A DNA stretch of 64,000 bases from Molossus alvarezi (GCA_037176705.1 CM073898.1:37575488-37639487); one strand, 5' to 3'; numbered from the stretch's first letter, positions 32,036-44,552 are shown. Notes: generated by a model not told the origin, from the sequence alone. Program-made: numbers and translations.

Positions 32036-33266
32036 TATAAATGTTATTTATATTGAATAATATATAAAGAAAAAATAACTGTGAGTACCTAAGCAACTTC
32101 AATTTTATTTTATTTTATTTTTTTGCATAGTGGATATGACATTAGAAAAGCAAACAGAACAACTTAATGAGATAGCCAAATTCTGCCCCGTTGATAGGAT
32201 TAAAGTATCTGCCAGCAAGTGTGTGAGCTGCCCCAGATCCTATAGCTATTCTCATTGGAACTCAAAAATTCAGGAAAGAAGTTCTGACTACTGAAATTAC
32301 CCTTAGATATGCTATTACCTAGGCTTGACAAGAAATGATCATTTGACTGCCAGTTCTCTGGAGTTCTACACCCACTTCCTCCCCACCAACCCCTTCCAAA
32401 GCCACCAAATTTGACCAATATGCAAAGAAAAGTCACCACCGTAAGTAACTGCTCTGAAATTGCAGCCACCACCAATATCTAAAACTCCCCGAGGTTCATA
32501 ACATATAGGAATAATATACACGTGCCCTCTTACATATTTTACTAAAAGCAACTTATTCATTTTCACCTTGATCAACAGGATAATTACATGTGTAAATCTC
32601 CCATTCTGACCCCAAAATTGTCTTTAAATAAATTTCATGCAATTTTTATGTCTAACAAGCCATTACATTTTTATTACTAAAGCAGTAATAGCAGTTTATT
32701 AGATTTTTTTAATGCCCTATTGATCACTGAAGGTCTTTCTCCTTCCTCAAGTAGCTATTAAATGACAAAAGTCATTGTCCATCATGATTACTAGGTATTA
32801 GTCACAGGTCATAAATATCCTCCATTTCTTGCAGTGGGCCATCAGGGGATTAAAATAGAACAAATGAATAAACTGCCCTCTGAACCAGTTCAAAGCATCT
32901 TGTTTAGATTTCTAAATATTCTGGGGAGATCAGTATTGTTTGCATTCTTTGCAAACAGGAACAATAAAGGTTAGTTCTGATTTTTTATTGTCAAATTGTA
33001 CCACTAATACTGAATGGGCAAAAACTTTTCCTGCTGAGGAATCTGTCTGACTCACACTTAAGATATTTATGGTTACTCTTTTATACTAAAACCGCTCTCA
33101 CATCCATTTCCCCCGGAGTAAAATCTCGATTTTAAATAACTCCTCCGTAATTTTGAATTTGTGATACAAATTATCTCAGGAGCTGTTGCAGATGAAGAAC
33201 TAAAGATTATGAGAATGAAAGCTCAATGATCAATAATAATCTCAAATGGAGTTGTTCTAAGGGAAA

Positions 33267-33268
<2 letters not shown>
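32036..33268. other. No feature recognised
   Basis: Single-copy-looking, AT-rich. No exon or repeat identified apart from short homopolymer runs. Confidence 0.4.

Positions 33269-33298
<30 letters not shown>
33269..33298 (+). repeat. (AC)n microsatellite
   Basis: About 15 uninterrupted AC units. Confidence 0.93.
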
Positions 33299-33299
<1 letters not shown>

Positions 33300-33627
33300 T
33301 ATTTTATTCCTTTGGCTCACTAGTCTTGACATCAGTGACGTTCTTTGGAACCTGGTGGAAGCCGCCATTCTTTTTTTTTTATGAATTTTTTTATTTATTT
33401 TTTTTGTTACAGATATTTTACCTTTTTACCCCACTGGCACCCCCCACCCCACCCCACCTCCGCCCCCTCCCCAGCTTAATTGTCCATGTCCATGGGTCAT
33501 GCATATATGCATATAAGTTCTGTAGTTTATCTCTTCCCACCCCCCCACCCCCTCTTCTGAGGGATGTCAGTCTGTACCCTACTTCCATGTTTCTGGGTCT
33601 ACTGTATTCCTCAGACTGTTATGTTCA

Positions 33628-36600
33628 TTATACTCCATATATAAGTGAGATCATGTGGTATTTGTCTTTTTCTGCTTGGATTCTTTCACTTAGAATAATA
33701 CTTTCCAGGTCCCTCCATGTCGTCTCAAAGGATAAGAGATCTTTCTTTCTTACCGCTGCATAGTACTCCATTGTGTATATGGACCAGAGCTTTTTTATCC
33801 ATTTGTCTACTGGTGGACACTTGGGCTGTTTCCAGATCTTAGCTACTGTAAATAGTGCTGCTATGAACATGGGGGTACATATATTCTTCCTGATTGGTGT
33901 TTCAGGCTTCTTAGGGTATATTCCCAGCAGTGGGATCACTGGGTCAAATGGAGGTTCAATATTTAATTTTTTGAGGTAGCACCATATTCTTTTCCATAGC
34001 GGCTGCACCAGTCTGCATTCCCATCAGCAGTGCACTAGAGTCCCCTTTTCTCCACACCCTCGCCAACACTTGTTGTTTGATGATTTGTTGATGGCGGCCA
34101 TTCTGACAGGTGTGAGGTGATACCTCATTGTTGTTTTAATTTGCATCTCTCTGATGATTAGTGATGTTGAGCATTTCTTCATATATCTTTTGGCCATTTG
34201 TATGTCCTGTTAGGAGAGGTGTCTATTCAGGTCCTCTGCCCATTTTTTAATTGGGTTCTTTGTCTTCCTTTTGTGGAGTTGTAGGAGCACTCTATATATA
34301 TTGGAAATTAACCCCTTATCTGATACATCATTGGCAATGATGTTCTCCCATACAGTGGGTTGCCTTTCCATTTTGATGATTGTTTCTTTTGCTGTGCAGA
34401 AGCTTTTTAGTTTGATGTAGTCCCATGTGTTCATTTTCTCCTTATTTCTGTTGCCTTAGGTGATGTATCAGTGAAAATTCTGCTCCGTATGATGTCCGAA
34501 ATTTTGTTGCCTACATTTTCTTCTAGAATTTTTATGGATTCACGGGTCACATTTAAGTCTTTTATCCATTTTGAGTTTATTTTTGTGTATGGTGTAAGTT
34601 GATGGTCTAGTTTCATTTTTTTGCATGTAACTGTCCAATTTTCCCAACACCATTTATTAAAGAGGCTGTCTTTACTCCACTGTATGCTCTTGCCACCTTT
34701 GTCAAATATTAATTGAGCGTATTGCCCTGGGTGCATTTCTGGGTTTTCATTTCTGTTCCACTGGTCTATGTGCCTGTTCTTGTGCCAGTACCAGGCTGTT
34801 TTGGTTACAGTCGCTTTGTAGTATAACCTGATATCTGGTATTGTGATCCCACCTACTTTGTTCTTTTTTTTCAAGATTGCTGTGGCTATTTGGGGTCTTT
34901 TTTGGTTCCATATGAACTTTTGAAGTATTTGTTCTAGTTCTGTGAAATGTGTCATTGGTATTTTGATGGGGATTGCATTGAATCTATAGATTGCTTTGGG
35001 TAGTATGAACATTTTAATGATGTTAATTCTTCCAATCCATGAACAGGGTATGTGCTTCCACTTTTTTATATCTTCCTCTATTTCTTTTTTCAATGACCTG
35101 TAGTTTTCTGCAAATAGGTCCTTTACTTCTTTGGTTAAATTTATTCCTAGGTATCGTAATTTTTTTGGCGCGATGGTAAATGGGATTGTTTTTTCAGTTT
35201 CTCTTTCTGTGAGTTAATCATTGGTGTACAAGAATGCCGTCGATTTCTTGACGTTAATTGTGTACCCTGCTACTTTGCCAAATTCATTTATTAAGTCTAG
35301 TAGATTTTTGATGGAGTCTTTAGGGTTTTCTATGTACAATATCATGTCATCTGCAAATAATGACAGTTTCACTTCCTCCTTTCCAATTTTGATCCCTTTT
35401 ATTTTTTCTTCATGTCTGATTGCTGTGGCTAAGACTTCCAGTACAATGTTAAATAAGAGTGGCGAGAGTGGACATCCCTGTCTTCTTCCTGTTCTTAATG
35501 GAAATGATTTTAGTTTCTGTCCATTGAGTATGATGTTGGCTGCAGGTCTTTCATATATGGCCTTTATTATGTCGAGATATGATCCTTCTATTCCCACATA
35601 GCTGAGCTTTTTTACAGAAATGGATGCTGGATTTTGTCGAATGCTTTTTCAGCATCTATTGATATGATCATGTGGTTTTTATCCTTCATTTTGTTTATGT
35701 GGTGTATCACGTTTATTGATTTGTGAATATTGTACCAGCCTTGCATCCCTGGAACGAATCCCACTTGGTCATGGTGAATAATTTTTTTGATATATTGCTG
35801 GATCCGATTTGCTAATATTTTGTTCAGGATTTTGGCGTCTATGTTCATCAGGGATATTGGCCTGTAGTTTTCTTTCTTTGTAGTGTCTTTTTCTGGTTGT
35901 GGAATTAGAATTATGCTGGCCTCATAGAACGTGCTTGGGAGTCTTCCTTCTTCTTGAATTTTTTGAAATAGTTTGAGAAGAATGGGTGTTAGTTCTTTTT
36001 TGAATGTTTGGTAAAACTCCCCCGTGAAGCCATCTGGGCCTGGGCTTTTGTTTGCTGGGAGAGTCTTGATTACCTCTTCAATTTCCTTAGTTGTTATTGG
36101 TCTGTTCAAGTTTTGTATCTCTTCCGGGAATAGTTTTGGGAGACTGTGTGTTTCTAGAAATTTGTCCATTTCGCTTAGATTGTCGAATTTGTTGCCATAT
36201 AGTTGTTCCTAGTAGTTGTTAATGATCTTTTGTATTTCCGTGGTGTTGGTTGTTACTTCTCCTCTTTCATTTCTGATTTTGTGTATTTGGGTTCTCTTTG
36301 TTTCTTGGTGAGTCTAGCTAAGGGTCCATCAATCTTGTTTATCTTTTCGAAAAACCAGCTCTTTGTTTCATTGATCCTTTGAATTGTTTTTTTGGTCTCT
36401 ATGTCATTTATTTCTGCTCTGATCTTTACTATTTCCTTCCTTCTACTTGCTCTGGGGTTTTCTTTTTGTTTGCTTTCTAATTCTTTAAGTTGTGAGGTTA
36501 GACAGTCAATTGGAAATTTTTCTTGTTTCTTGAGGTAGGCCTGTAGTGCTATGAACTTCCCTCTCAGAAGTGCTTTCGCTGCATCCCATAGATTTTGTGT

Positions 36601-37441
36601 TGTGTGTTCATTTTCATTGGTTTTCAGGAAGTTTTTAATTTCTTCCTTGATCTCCTCGGTGACCCATTCATTGTTTAATAACATGCTATTTAGCCTCCAT
36701 GTGTTGAAATGTCTTTGCATGTTCTTGTTGCAATTGATTTCTAGTTTCATGCCATTGTGATCTGAGAAGATGCTTGATATGATTTAATCTTCTTGAACTT
36801 GTAGAGATTTAGTTTGTGTCCTATCATGTGGTCTATCTTTGAGAATGTCCCATGTGCACTTGAGAAGAATGTGTACTCTGTAGTTTTGGGGTGTAATTCT
36901 CTCTAGATATCTTTAAATCCATTTGGTCTAGTGCTTCATTTAGAGTCTCTGTTTCCTTGCTAATTTTTTGCCTAGAGGATCTATCCAGTGCTGTCAATGG
37001 GGTGTTGAAGTCCCCTGCTATGATTGTATTGTTGTCGATTTCTCCTTGGAAGTCCCCCAGAAGATTTTTAATATATTTTGGTGCTCCTATATTGGGTGCA
37101 TATATGTTTATCAAAGTTCTATCTTCCTGTTGGATAGATCCCTTCAATATTATGTAGTGGCCGTCTTTGTCTCTAGTTATGGTCTTCATTTTGAAATCTA
37201 TTTTATCAGATATGAGAATTGCTACCCCAGCTTTTATTTGCTTTGCATTTGCTTGGAACATTTTTTTCCATCCCTTCACTTTCAACCTATGTGAGTCTTT
37301 TGTTGAGAGGGGGGTCTCTTGTAAACAACATATAGATGGGTCATGCTTTCTTATCCAATCAGCTACTCTGTGTCTCTTTATGGGAGCATTCAATCCATTA
37401 ACGTTTAAGGTGATTATTGATATGTACTTATTTATTGCCAT
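33628..37441 (-). pseudogene. L1 ORF2 (endonuclease / reverse transcriptase), disrupted
   Basis: Start MAINKYISIITLNVNGLN at 37441; natural end ...[12 protein letters not shown] at 33628. The intact protein would nick DNA (N-terminal APE-like endonuclease; [14 protein letters not shown] is visible) and prime reverse transcription (RT core with [12 protein letters not shown], around 35340). In this copy the frame is lost near 36900 ('ttaaagatatctagag' in place of 'ttaatagatatctacag'). There are further breaks near 36250, 35605 and 34430, and an in-frame TAA at 35214-35216 directly after FLYTND. That TAA is shared with the plus-strand copy. Downstream pieces 34431-35093 and 33628-34008 keep recognisable C-terminal sequence. 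Non-functional. Confidence 0.93.
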
Positions 37442-37486
37442 TTTTGTTTAGTGTGGTTCTATTTTTCTTCCCATTTCTACTGCTAA

Positions 37487-38362
37487 TTACAGCAGTCCTT
37501 TTAACATTTCTTGCAGTGCTGGTTTGGGGCTAATGTATTCCCTTAGCCTTTTTTTGTCTGGGAAACTCTTTATTTGATCTTCTATTTTGAATGATAGCCT
37601 TGCTGGGTAGAGTAGTCTTGGATTCAGATTCTTGTTTTTCATGACTTTGATTACTTCATGCCATTCTCTTCTGGCCTGTAGTGTTTCTTGTGAGAAGTCA
37701 GCTGAGAGCCTTATGGGGTTCCCTTTTAGGTAACCTGTTGCTTATCTCTTGCTGCTTTTAGGATTCTTTGTCTTTAATTTGTTGCATTTTAATTACTATG
37801 TGTCTTGGTGTGGGCCTGTTTGGGTTCTTCTTACTTGGGACTCTCTGTGCTTCTTGAACTTGAATGCCTTCTTCCTTCACCAAATTAGGGAAGTTTTCTC
37901 TCAGTATTTTTTTGAATATATTCTCTATCCCTTGCTCATTTTCTTCTTCTTCGGGGACTCCTATGATGCGAATATTATTACGTTTCCAGTTGTCCCATAG
38001 TTCTCTTAAGCTGTCTTCCTGTTTTTTAATAGTTTTTTCCTTTTGTTTTTCTGTTGGTTGATTTTTTCTACCCTGTCTTCTAATTCACTGATCCGGTCCT
38101 CAGCTTCCCCTACTCTGCTTTTTAAACCTTCCAATGTGTTTTTCATTTCTGATATGTCGTTTTTTATCTCTTCTTGTTGGTTTTTAATTTCCAATTGGCT
38201 TATTTTCAGTGTCTCTATGTCCTTACTCATGCTGTTCAGCTTCCTCAAGATCATGGCTCTGAATTCTAGCTCTGTTAACATGCCTAATTGCTCCACATTG
38301 ATCTCATCTTCGGTGGAGGTCTCTTGCTCTTTCATTTGGCTTCTGTTTCTGTGTTTCACCAT
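37487..38362 (-). pseudogene. L1 ORF1 (RNA-binding protein), frameshifted
   Basis: Begins MVKHRNRSQMKEQETSTEDE at 38362; the natural stop after ...LKGLL is at 37487-37489. Residues 1 to about 100 read cleanly and form the coiled coil (LTELEFRAMILRKLNSMSKD...). Then a one-base deletion near 38050 ('ctgttggttg' where the other copy has 'ctgattggttg') shifts the frame to KINQQKNKRKKLLKNRKTA and a stop. The remaining RRM and C-terminal domain coding sequence is present out of frame. The counterpart at 45466-46347 is intact. Confidence 0.9.
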
Positions 38363-39187
38363 TTTGGCTATCACTGTGGGCTTTGGAGCCTGTCAAGTTC
38401 TCCCTGTGGCTGTTGTGTTCTGCTGTTTGTGGCTCCCTCTCCTGTGTTTAGATGAGCGAGGGAGGACCCACGTTGAACACCACTGTCAAGTCTTACTTTC
38501 CTGGTTAAAGTTGCCAGCCCAGGAAAGGGACTGTTATCCTCTAGCTTTTTGCCTGGAGGCTAGCAGTCTAGGTTACTTGATGAGTTTTGGGTAGTCAGTT
38601 GATTGAAAAGCTCCCTCAGGTGCTTAGCACAAGGGGATTTCCCGAGGGTGGGGCAGATGCTGGTTGTTAGTGAGCCTCAATTAGCACTTCAATGGCCCAC
38701 AGGGCGGGGTTGGATCTCTGAGGGAGGGGCTGCTGCCTCTCCCCAGAGCCCTGGGAAGGAGCAATGTGGCCACCGTCCTGAGTGGCTGCACTCAGCCAAA
38801 GCTCTGAGCACCCTCCAGATCCCGAGTGTCCCGACACAGTTCGAGTCCAGTCTGCCCTCCCTCTGCGGGAGCCCAAGGTGAGTGGCTGTGGCTGTTTCAG
38901 CCTCTGTCCCGGCTCTGCGCTGTGGGGCCACCTGGGAGTGTGACCCGAGGGCGCCGCTCCCAGCTAAGGCCACTGCCAGCTGCCGACCATGGGCTCCCAG
39001 CCCCGTCTCGCGCCTTCGCAAGCCTACCGGGATGGAGTCAGTGTCCCTCGTTATATGGTCCTCCAAGCTGTTTTTCTGTTGCTTTTTCCCATCGATTTGT
39101 CTGCGTTATAGTTGTAATTCCAGTTTGGTTCTGGGAGACGGTCTGTGTAGCTCCGTTCACTCCGCCGCCATTTTTCCTCTCTCAAGT
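38363..39187 (-). promoter_or_regulatory. L1 5' UTR / internal promoter
   Basis: A CpG- and GC-richer segment of about 0.8 kb upstream of ORF1, corresponding to 44651-45465 of the other full-length L1. In L1s this region carries an internal pol II promoter. Its start reads, on the minus strand, 'ggaaaaatggcggcggagtg'. Activity is inferred from family knowledge only. Confidence 0.7.
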
Positions 39188-39434
39188 CGCCATTCTTTAT
39201 TTTTGTCTGTTTTCTGCCCAACCTCTCTTAACACCACAGTCATAATGACTAGAAGATGATAAAAATATCCTCTTCCTTTTCTCAAATCTCTGAACAATTT
39301 ATTCATCCAACTCCTATCTTTGTTTTATAGTCTTTGTGTATGCATATTTTTCTAGTGCTAAGTAATTTTAGGCTATCTTCCTTTACAAACTCCATAGACC
39401 TTATACAAAATAGATCCTTTAAAATGTTGGGCAG

Positions 39435-39658
39435 GCCCTGGCCAGTTTGGCTTAGCGGTTAGAGCATTGGCCTGCAATCCTGAGAGACCCGGGTTCCCAC
39501 TAAGGGCATGTACCTCGGTTACAGTTTGTCCCAGGCCCTGGTTGGGTCGTGTGGATGGTAACCACTCGATGTTTCACATCAATGTTTCTCTCTCTTTCTC
39601 TCCCTCCCACTCTATCTGAACAAAGTATCAAAAAATGTCCTCGAGTGAGGATAAAAAA
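39435..39658 (+). mobile_element. VES-like SINE, type A
   Basis: Head GCCCTGGCCAGTTTGGCTTAG, with the B box partly deleted ('cccgggttcccactaagg'), a CT tract, hairpin 'gtcctcgagtgagga' and A-tail. Perfect 14-bp TSD 'aaaatgttgggcag' at 39421-39434 and 39659-39672. Confidence 0.95.
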
Positions 39659-39672
39659 AAAATGTTGGGCAG

Positions 39673-40429
39673 ACGTAGATTTTAAAAGACACAGTAACTT
39701 ACTGCAATACATGGAATTTAATTGAATCCTGACCCAAACAAATAAGTTGTTAAAAAATTATGAGAAAATGAGAAAAAGTTGAATGTTGATATTTGATATT
39801 AAGAAACTGTTAAATATAATAAAGACGTGTTTATGTTGTTTAAAAAGTGTTAGTGTATCTACGTACATAAGAAGAGAAGAAATGGTATGAAGTCTAAAAT
39901 CTGCTTCATAGTAGTTGGGAAACAGGTAGGGGTATATCTGAAACAATACCGGCTATGGGTTGAATGGGGTGATGGGCTCTTCTTAATGTTAGGTATTGTT
40001 GCTTTAAAATTCACCCCAATTTAGAAGATTAAAAACAATGACAGTATTTACTTTGCTCACAAATCTTCAATTTGGGTAGGGACTGGTGGAGATAGCTGGG
40101 ATCTATTCCACTTGGAGCCTACAAGGATAGCTCAAAGGTTGAATCAGTTGTATTCCTGGGAGTAGAGATTCTCTCCTCCATAAAAGCAGGAGAAAACTAA
40201 CAAAATAGTCAGAAACTGTTAAAAAAACTTTTAGTCTATATATTGAAATGGCACACTACACACTTGGCAAAAATCAATCCATTATAGCCAACATTAAGTA
40301 ATACTTACAAAAACTTTTTTTTCTTCTCTACTACTACTTTTTCTTATTTTTTCTGACTTATCTTTATTGTTGAAAGTATTACAGATGCCTCCTCTCTTTT
40401 TTTCTTTTTATTACTCTGAATACTTCACT
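39673..40429. other. No gene recognised; possible short L1-family 3' end
   Basis: AT-rich. At 40345-40395 the + strand reads 'tgacttatctttattgttga' then 'aagtattacagatg', resembling the complement of the 3' end of the HAL1-like element at 62955. This is too short to be sure. Confidence 0.35.
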
Positions 40430-40830
40430 TCTGACACCAAATGTTGCCCCACCCCCCAACCAATTCTCTGGCAACAGCTGGGCGTCGTACACCTCAATTC
40501 AATTCCAATACTATGTACCTGGAGTTCATGTAAGTTCTCACAGGACTGCCCCCACTTCAGACGCAGTTAATACCTGTCAAAAATTGAGGGTTCCCACAAT
40601 CACCTCCTCAGATTCAATAATTAGCTAGAATAACTCACAGAACTCAGGAAAGCACTTTACTTACTATCACTTACTTATCATAATGGATGTAACTCAGGAA
40701 GAGCCAATGGAAGAGGTGCACAGGGCAACGTGTATGGAAAGGGTACAGAACGTCCACACCTTCTCCAGGGGCAGCACTCTCCCAGCCCCTCAAGGTGTTC
40801 ACCAATCTGGAAGGTTGAAAATATTAACCA
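40430..40830. repeat. Possible ancient LTR fragment
   Basis: 'taactcacagaactcaggaa', 'tggatgtaactcaggaagag', 'ccaatggaagaggtgcacag' and 'cctcaaggtgttcaccaatc' resemble a common mammalian ERV-derived LTR whose family I cannot name. The short open frame over it (40683-40901) is not a gene by any motif. Confidence 0.35.
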
Positions 40831-41007
40831 ACACAATTAGAGAGGAGGAATCACTGAAGCTTAAGAAAGGAAAGGAAGATGGAAAACACCTCTATTTATA
40901 GGTGGCATGAACACATAATTGGGAAAACACTAATAATACATCAATGGGGGGAAATTACTAAAAACAGATATTAGTGAAGTGGTAGGCTATAAAATTGTAT
41001 AAAATCA

Positions 41008-41193
41008 CCCAGCCGTAGTGGCTCAGTGGTTGAGTGTCGATCCATGCACTAAAAGGTCACCGGTTCAATTCCTGGTCAGGGCACATGCCCAGGTTACAGG
41101 CTGAGCCCCAGCATGCAGAAGGCAGCTGATTGATGTTTCTATCTCTCTCCCTCTCTCTTCCTCTCTCACTAAAATCAATAAAGAAAAAAAATT
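41008..41193 (+). mobile_element. VES-like SINE, type B
   Basis: Head 'tagtggctcagtggttgag', B box GGTTCAATTCC, 'caggttacaggctgagcccc', CT tract, 'actaaaatcaataaag' and A-tail. Perfect 19-bp TSD 'ataaaattgtataaaatca' at 40989-41007 and 41194-41212, so the insertion is recent. Confidence 0.95.
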
Positions 41194-41212
41194 ATAAAAT
41201 TGTATAAAATCA

Positions 41213-41569
41213 ACAGCTTTCATATTTACAAACAGAAACCAGTTAGAGGATATAAATAGAAACCATGAAATATTCCTGACACAGAAAACTAAAAAGAGCA
41301 ATATTGTAAGAAAAAAGTATATGAGTATCAAATCTGAATTTGATCAAGCCTCTCCATGTAGGGTTGGCTTCATGGGTTCCATCTGTATAATCCATCACAC
41401 AGGGCTCTGTGCTCAAAAGGGCCTCCATATTTGGTTTAATGCTAAGATGTCCCTGTCTAGGAATTTGAACAGGGGTCTCATATTTTCATTTTGCAACGTT
41501 CCTGCAAACTATGTAGCCAGTCTTTGTCTGCACTCGACTGCCAATTTACAGGAAATAAGTGTGGTGGGT
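41213..41569. other. No feature recognised
   Basis: Single-copy-looking sequence. The open frame 41321-41572 (+) has no signature. Confidence 0.4.
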
Positions 41570-42065
41570 TAGAAACACATCCACAAATTCTTTGATACTT
41601 CTCCCTTCAAAAAGATGGAGGCCAATTCCCTCTCCTTGAGTATAGGCTGTACTTTAGGATTGGCTTCTAATAGAATGTGTTGGAAATCATGGTGTGTGAC
41701 TTCCAAGAATATATCATAAAAGGCACTATGGACTCAGCTTGCTCTAAGTTCACTTGTTCAGGGGGAAGTCAGCTGATGTGGGGAGACTCAAGCAGCTGTG
41801 TGGAGAGGTCCATGAGGTGAGAAACTGAGGCCTCCAGCCAACAGCCATGTGGGTGAGCCATCCTGGAGTAAACCTGTCAGCCCCAATCAAGCTTTTAGAT
41901 CATGGCAGGCCCAGCTCACAGTGTGAATGCAACGTCATGGCAGACCCTAAGCCATAACCACTCAGCAAGCCACCCCTGAATTCCTGACCCACAGAAACTG
42001 GGTGCAGTCAAGTTAATTACTGTCTTTAGACTAAGTTTTGAGGCAATTTATTATACAGAGGTAAC
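41570..42065 (+). mobile_element. Ancient LTR, MaLR (MLT1)-like
   Basis: Forward landmarks: 'ttcaaaaagatggaggccaa', 'ggattggcttctaatagaat', 'gaggcctccagccaacagcc', 'gaattcctgacccacagaaa', 'gactaagttttgaggcaatt', 'ttattatacagaggtaacat'. Same broad class as 31480-32035. Confidence 0.6.
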
Positions 42066-42165
42066 ATGTTAAATGACAGCACAAAGATACCACTGGCAAA
42101 ATCCGGACTGTGGGAAACTCTACAGGAAAGTAACTTAATGTCTTCAAGCCAAAAATGTCAAAGAA

Positions 42166-42384
42166 GCCTGGTCAGTGTGGCTCAGTGGCTGAGCGTCGAC
42201 CCATGCATCCAGAGGTTGCCAGTTCGATTCCCAGTCAGGGCACATGCCCAGGTTGTGGATCCGATCCCCAGTGAGAGGCATGCAGGAGGCTGCCAATCGA
42301 TGTTTCCATCTCTTTCTCCCTCTCCCTTCCTCTCTAAAAATCAATAAACAAAAAACAAAGCAAACGTGTGTGTACATTTAAAAA
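42166..42384 (+). mobile_element. VES-like SINE, type B
   Basis: Head 'gtgtggctcagtggctgag', B box AGTTCGATTCC, 'gaggcatgcaggaggctgcc', 'aatcgatgtttcc', tail 'ctaaaaatcaataaac'. TSD 'aatgtcaaagaa' (42154-42165) and 'gatgtcaaagaa' (42387-42398). Confidence 0.92.
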
Positions 42385-42398
42385 AAGATGTCAAAGAA

Positions 42399-43336
42399 AA
42401 GAATCACACTGTGATATTTTTTATCTGGATTTAAGCAAGCTAGTCAAAAAGTTATAGGACAATTAAAATCATGTAAATACAGAGTGAATATCTGATATTA
42501 AAAAAGTGTTGATTTTTTTAAGAAAGATGCAACAATGGTAGTATAGTGATGGTTTTTAAAAGTAGTCCTTGACTTCTAGAGATACACTCTAAAATATTTA
42601 CAGATTAAATGTCTGAAAGTTGCTTCAAAATGGCTATGGGACAGAGAAAATTGGTGGGGGGAAGGAAGTTGGGTGATGGATACATGAAAGTTCATTATAC
42701 TATTCTCTGTTTTCTATAATAAAAAGATTAAAAAGTATACACTTATCAATATAGAGAAACAAATTTCACGCTATGACATTTAAAAGTGGGTTTAATAAAA
42801 CCAAATAATTACAAGCAAGATGAAATCCATAAGAATGCAAATGTTTGTTTAAAACAAAGCAAATAATTTTTTAAAGTATCAAAACCAAAATCCACACTAT
42901 ACCATTACTAACTACTGCATCTATTTATAGAACTACTCTGGCTTGGAACTGTTATCTTTGACACATATTATTGGATCCAATATTCTATAACTTCACATGT
43001 ATTATACCTTTTTGTTTGATTGAAATCCTAGTCATATTTAGTCCCCAGATAGACTCCACCCATTCCGTCATGTTTTAAAAAAGAGTGTGAATTAGTGCCT
43101 TATAATGACTCATGATACTTTTATCATACACATAGGAGAGCAGTGAAGAGAAGGTTATGCTAACCACTGGATGATAAGAGACGTAAGACAGATGCTATTC
43201 CTAGTCTCAGTGAGCCACTGACACTCACCATCTGTTCTGCTTCACGATTAGTGCTATGCATGTGAAAGAAGCCGAGACAGGAAAACCATGCAACACTAAA
43301 CTTCACTGCAACAATGGTACTTTTAATTCCTTCATT
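42399..43336. other. AT-rich sequence, no feature recognised
   Basis: No exon or repeat family identified. Confidence 0.4.
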
Positions 43337-43349
43337 AAAAATACACCAG

Positions 43350-43588
43350 CCCAGCCAGTGTGCTCAGCGGTTAGAGCGTCGGCCTGCAGTCCAGAGAGGC
43401 CCAGGTTCGGTTCCCACTAAGGGCATGTACCTCGGTTGCAGTTTGTCCCCAGCCCTGGTTGGGTCGTGCGGGCAGCAACCATTCGATGTGTCCCTTTCAC
43501 GTTGAAGTTTCTCTTTCTCTCTCTCCCTCCCACTCTATCTGAACAAAAAAATGGAAAAATGTTCTTGGGGGAGGATTAAAGGGAAAAA
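43350..43588 (+). mobile_element. VES-like SINE, type A
   Basis: Head 'gtgctcagcggttagagcg', B box GGTTCGGTTCC, CT tract, 'tatctgaacaaaaaaatgg', degenerate hairpin 'ttcttgggggaggat' and A tail. TSD 'aaaaatacaccag' at 43337-43349, with counterpart 'aaaaatacacaccag' from about 43589. Confidence 0.9.
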
Positions 43589-43602
43589 AAAAATACACAC
43601 CA

Positions 43603-43821
43603 GCCCAGCCAGTGTTGCTCAGTGGCTGAGTGTTGACCCATGCACCAAGAGGTCACTGGTTCAATTCCCAGTCAGAGCAAATGCCAGGGTTGCGGGCTTG
43701 ATTCCTAGTGAGGGGCATGGGTGGAGGCAGCCAATCAATGTGTCTCTCTCATTGATGTTTCTGTCTCCCTCTCCCTTCCCTCTCTAAAAATCAATAAAAA
43801 CATATTTTTAAATGTTTTAAT
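43603..43821 (+). mobile_element. VES-like SINE, type B
   Basis: Head 'gttgctcagtggctgagtg', B box GGTTCAATTCC, 'gaggcagccaatcaatgtg', tail 'ctaaaaatcaataaaaac'. TSD 'aaaatacacacca' at about 43590-43602 and 43822-43834. The left TSD is also the right TSD of the adjoining type A SINE. Confidence 0.9.
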
Positions 43822-43834
43822 AAAATACACACCA

Positions 43835-44302
43835 TGCATAGTTCCAATAGAGTTATGTAACGGATATGCAATTGCATGACTGTCTTGGGCTGAGACCAGA
43901 TGACTAGCTGAGGTTCACAAAGGCATCACCTTCCATTGTCTTCTTTACAGATAGGAGCGGGGTTGTTTAGTTTATGTAGATTTCTATTGGGGGAGGGGAG
44001 GAATCAACCCAGAACCACCTCATTATTTCTCATTCTTACCAACTCAGAATGTGTGATATCTTGTGACTTGAACTTGGCTACAGGTATCATTAACATGATA
44101 AAGAAAAGGCTTTATCAGGCTACAAAATTGTAGAGGTGGTCTGATTTTAACTAAGACAAAAAATACACTCCTCAAAGTTGTGTATGGATTTTTTTTAAAA
44201 CCTGAGATATTAAGAAAATATTCTAACATATAGGCTATCATTATTGGGTGGATAATATGATTATCACTCCATCTCCCTTTCTCCTTTTTTTCATATCAGT
44301 TT
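43835..44302. other. No feature recognised
   Basis: Short single-copy-looking interval. Confidence 0.4.
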
Positions 44303-44552
44303 TTTATTTTTTTATCCTCACCTGAGGACATTTTTCCATTTTTTGTTCACACAGGGCAGGAGGGAGAGAGAGGAAGAGAGAGAGAGAGAAACATCGACGT
44401 GAAAAGGACACATCGAGTGGCTGCCACCCACACGACCCAACCAGGGCCAGGGACAAACTGCAACCAAAGTACATTCCCTTAGCAGGAACTGAACCCGGGA
44501 CTCTCTGGACCTCAGGCCAACACTCTAACCACTGAGCCAAACCTGCCAGGGC
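44303..44552 (-). mobile_element. VES-like SINE, type A
   Basis: Reverse orientation: T-rich tail, 'atcctcacctgaggacattt', 'gaaacatcgacgtgaaaagg', B-box complement 'ggaactgaaccc', 'actgagccaaacctgccagg'. The TSD is weak ('atcagtttt' / 'atctgagtttt'). Confidence 0.9.

Larger units (their letters stand above)
33371..39187 (-). mobile_element. Full-length L1 retrotransposon, minus strand
   Basis: A complete element of about 5.8 kb in reverse orientation: 3' tail at left, G-rich (C-rich on +) 3' UTR, ORF2, ORF1 and 5' UTR at right. TSD 'cgccattc(ttt)' at about 33363-33373 and 39188-39198. It closely resembles the plus-strand L1 at 44651-50479 along its whole length. Both reading frames are broken by several frameshifts and stops, so it cannot retrotranspose autonomously. 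The 5' termini of the two elements differ slightly. Confidence 0.95.

Noticed and set aside
33774..33979. Short plus-strand frames of type [20 protein letters not shown], also at 27588 and on the other strand at 49865 and 51733
   Set aside because: Antisense translations of the conserved C-terminal region of L1 ORF2, repeated in every L1 copy.
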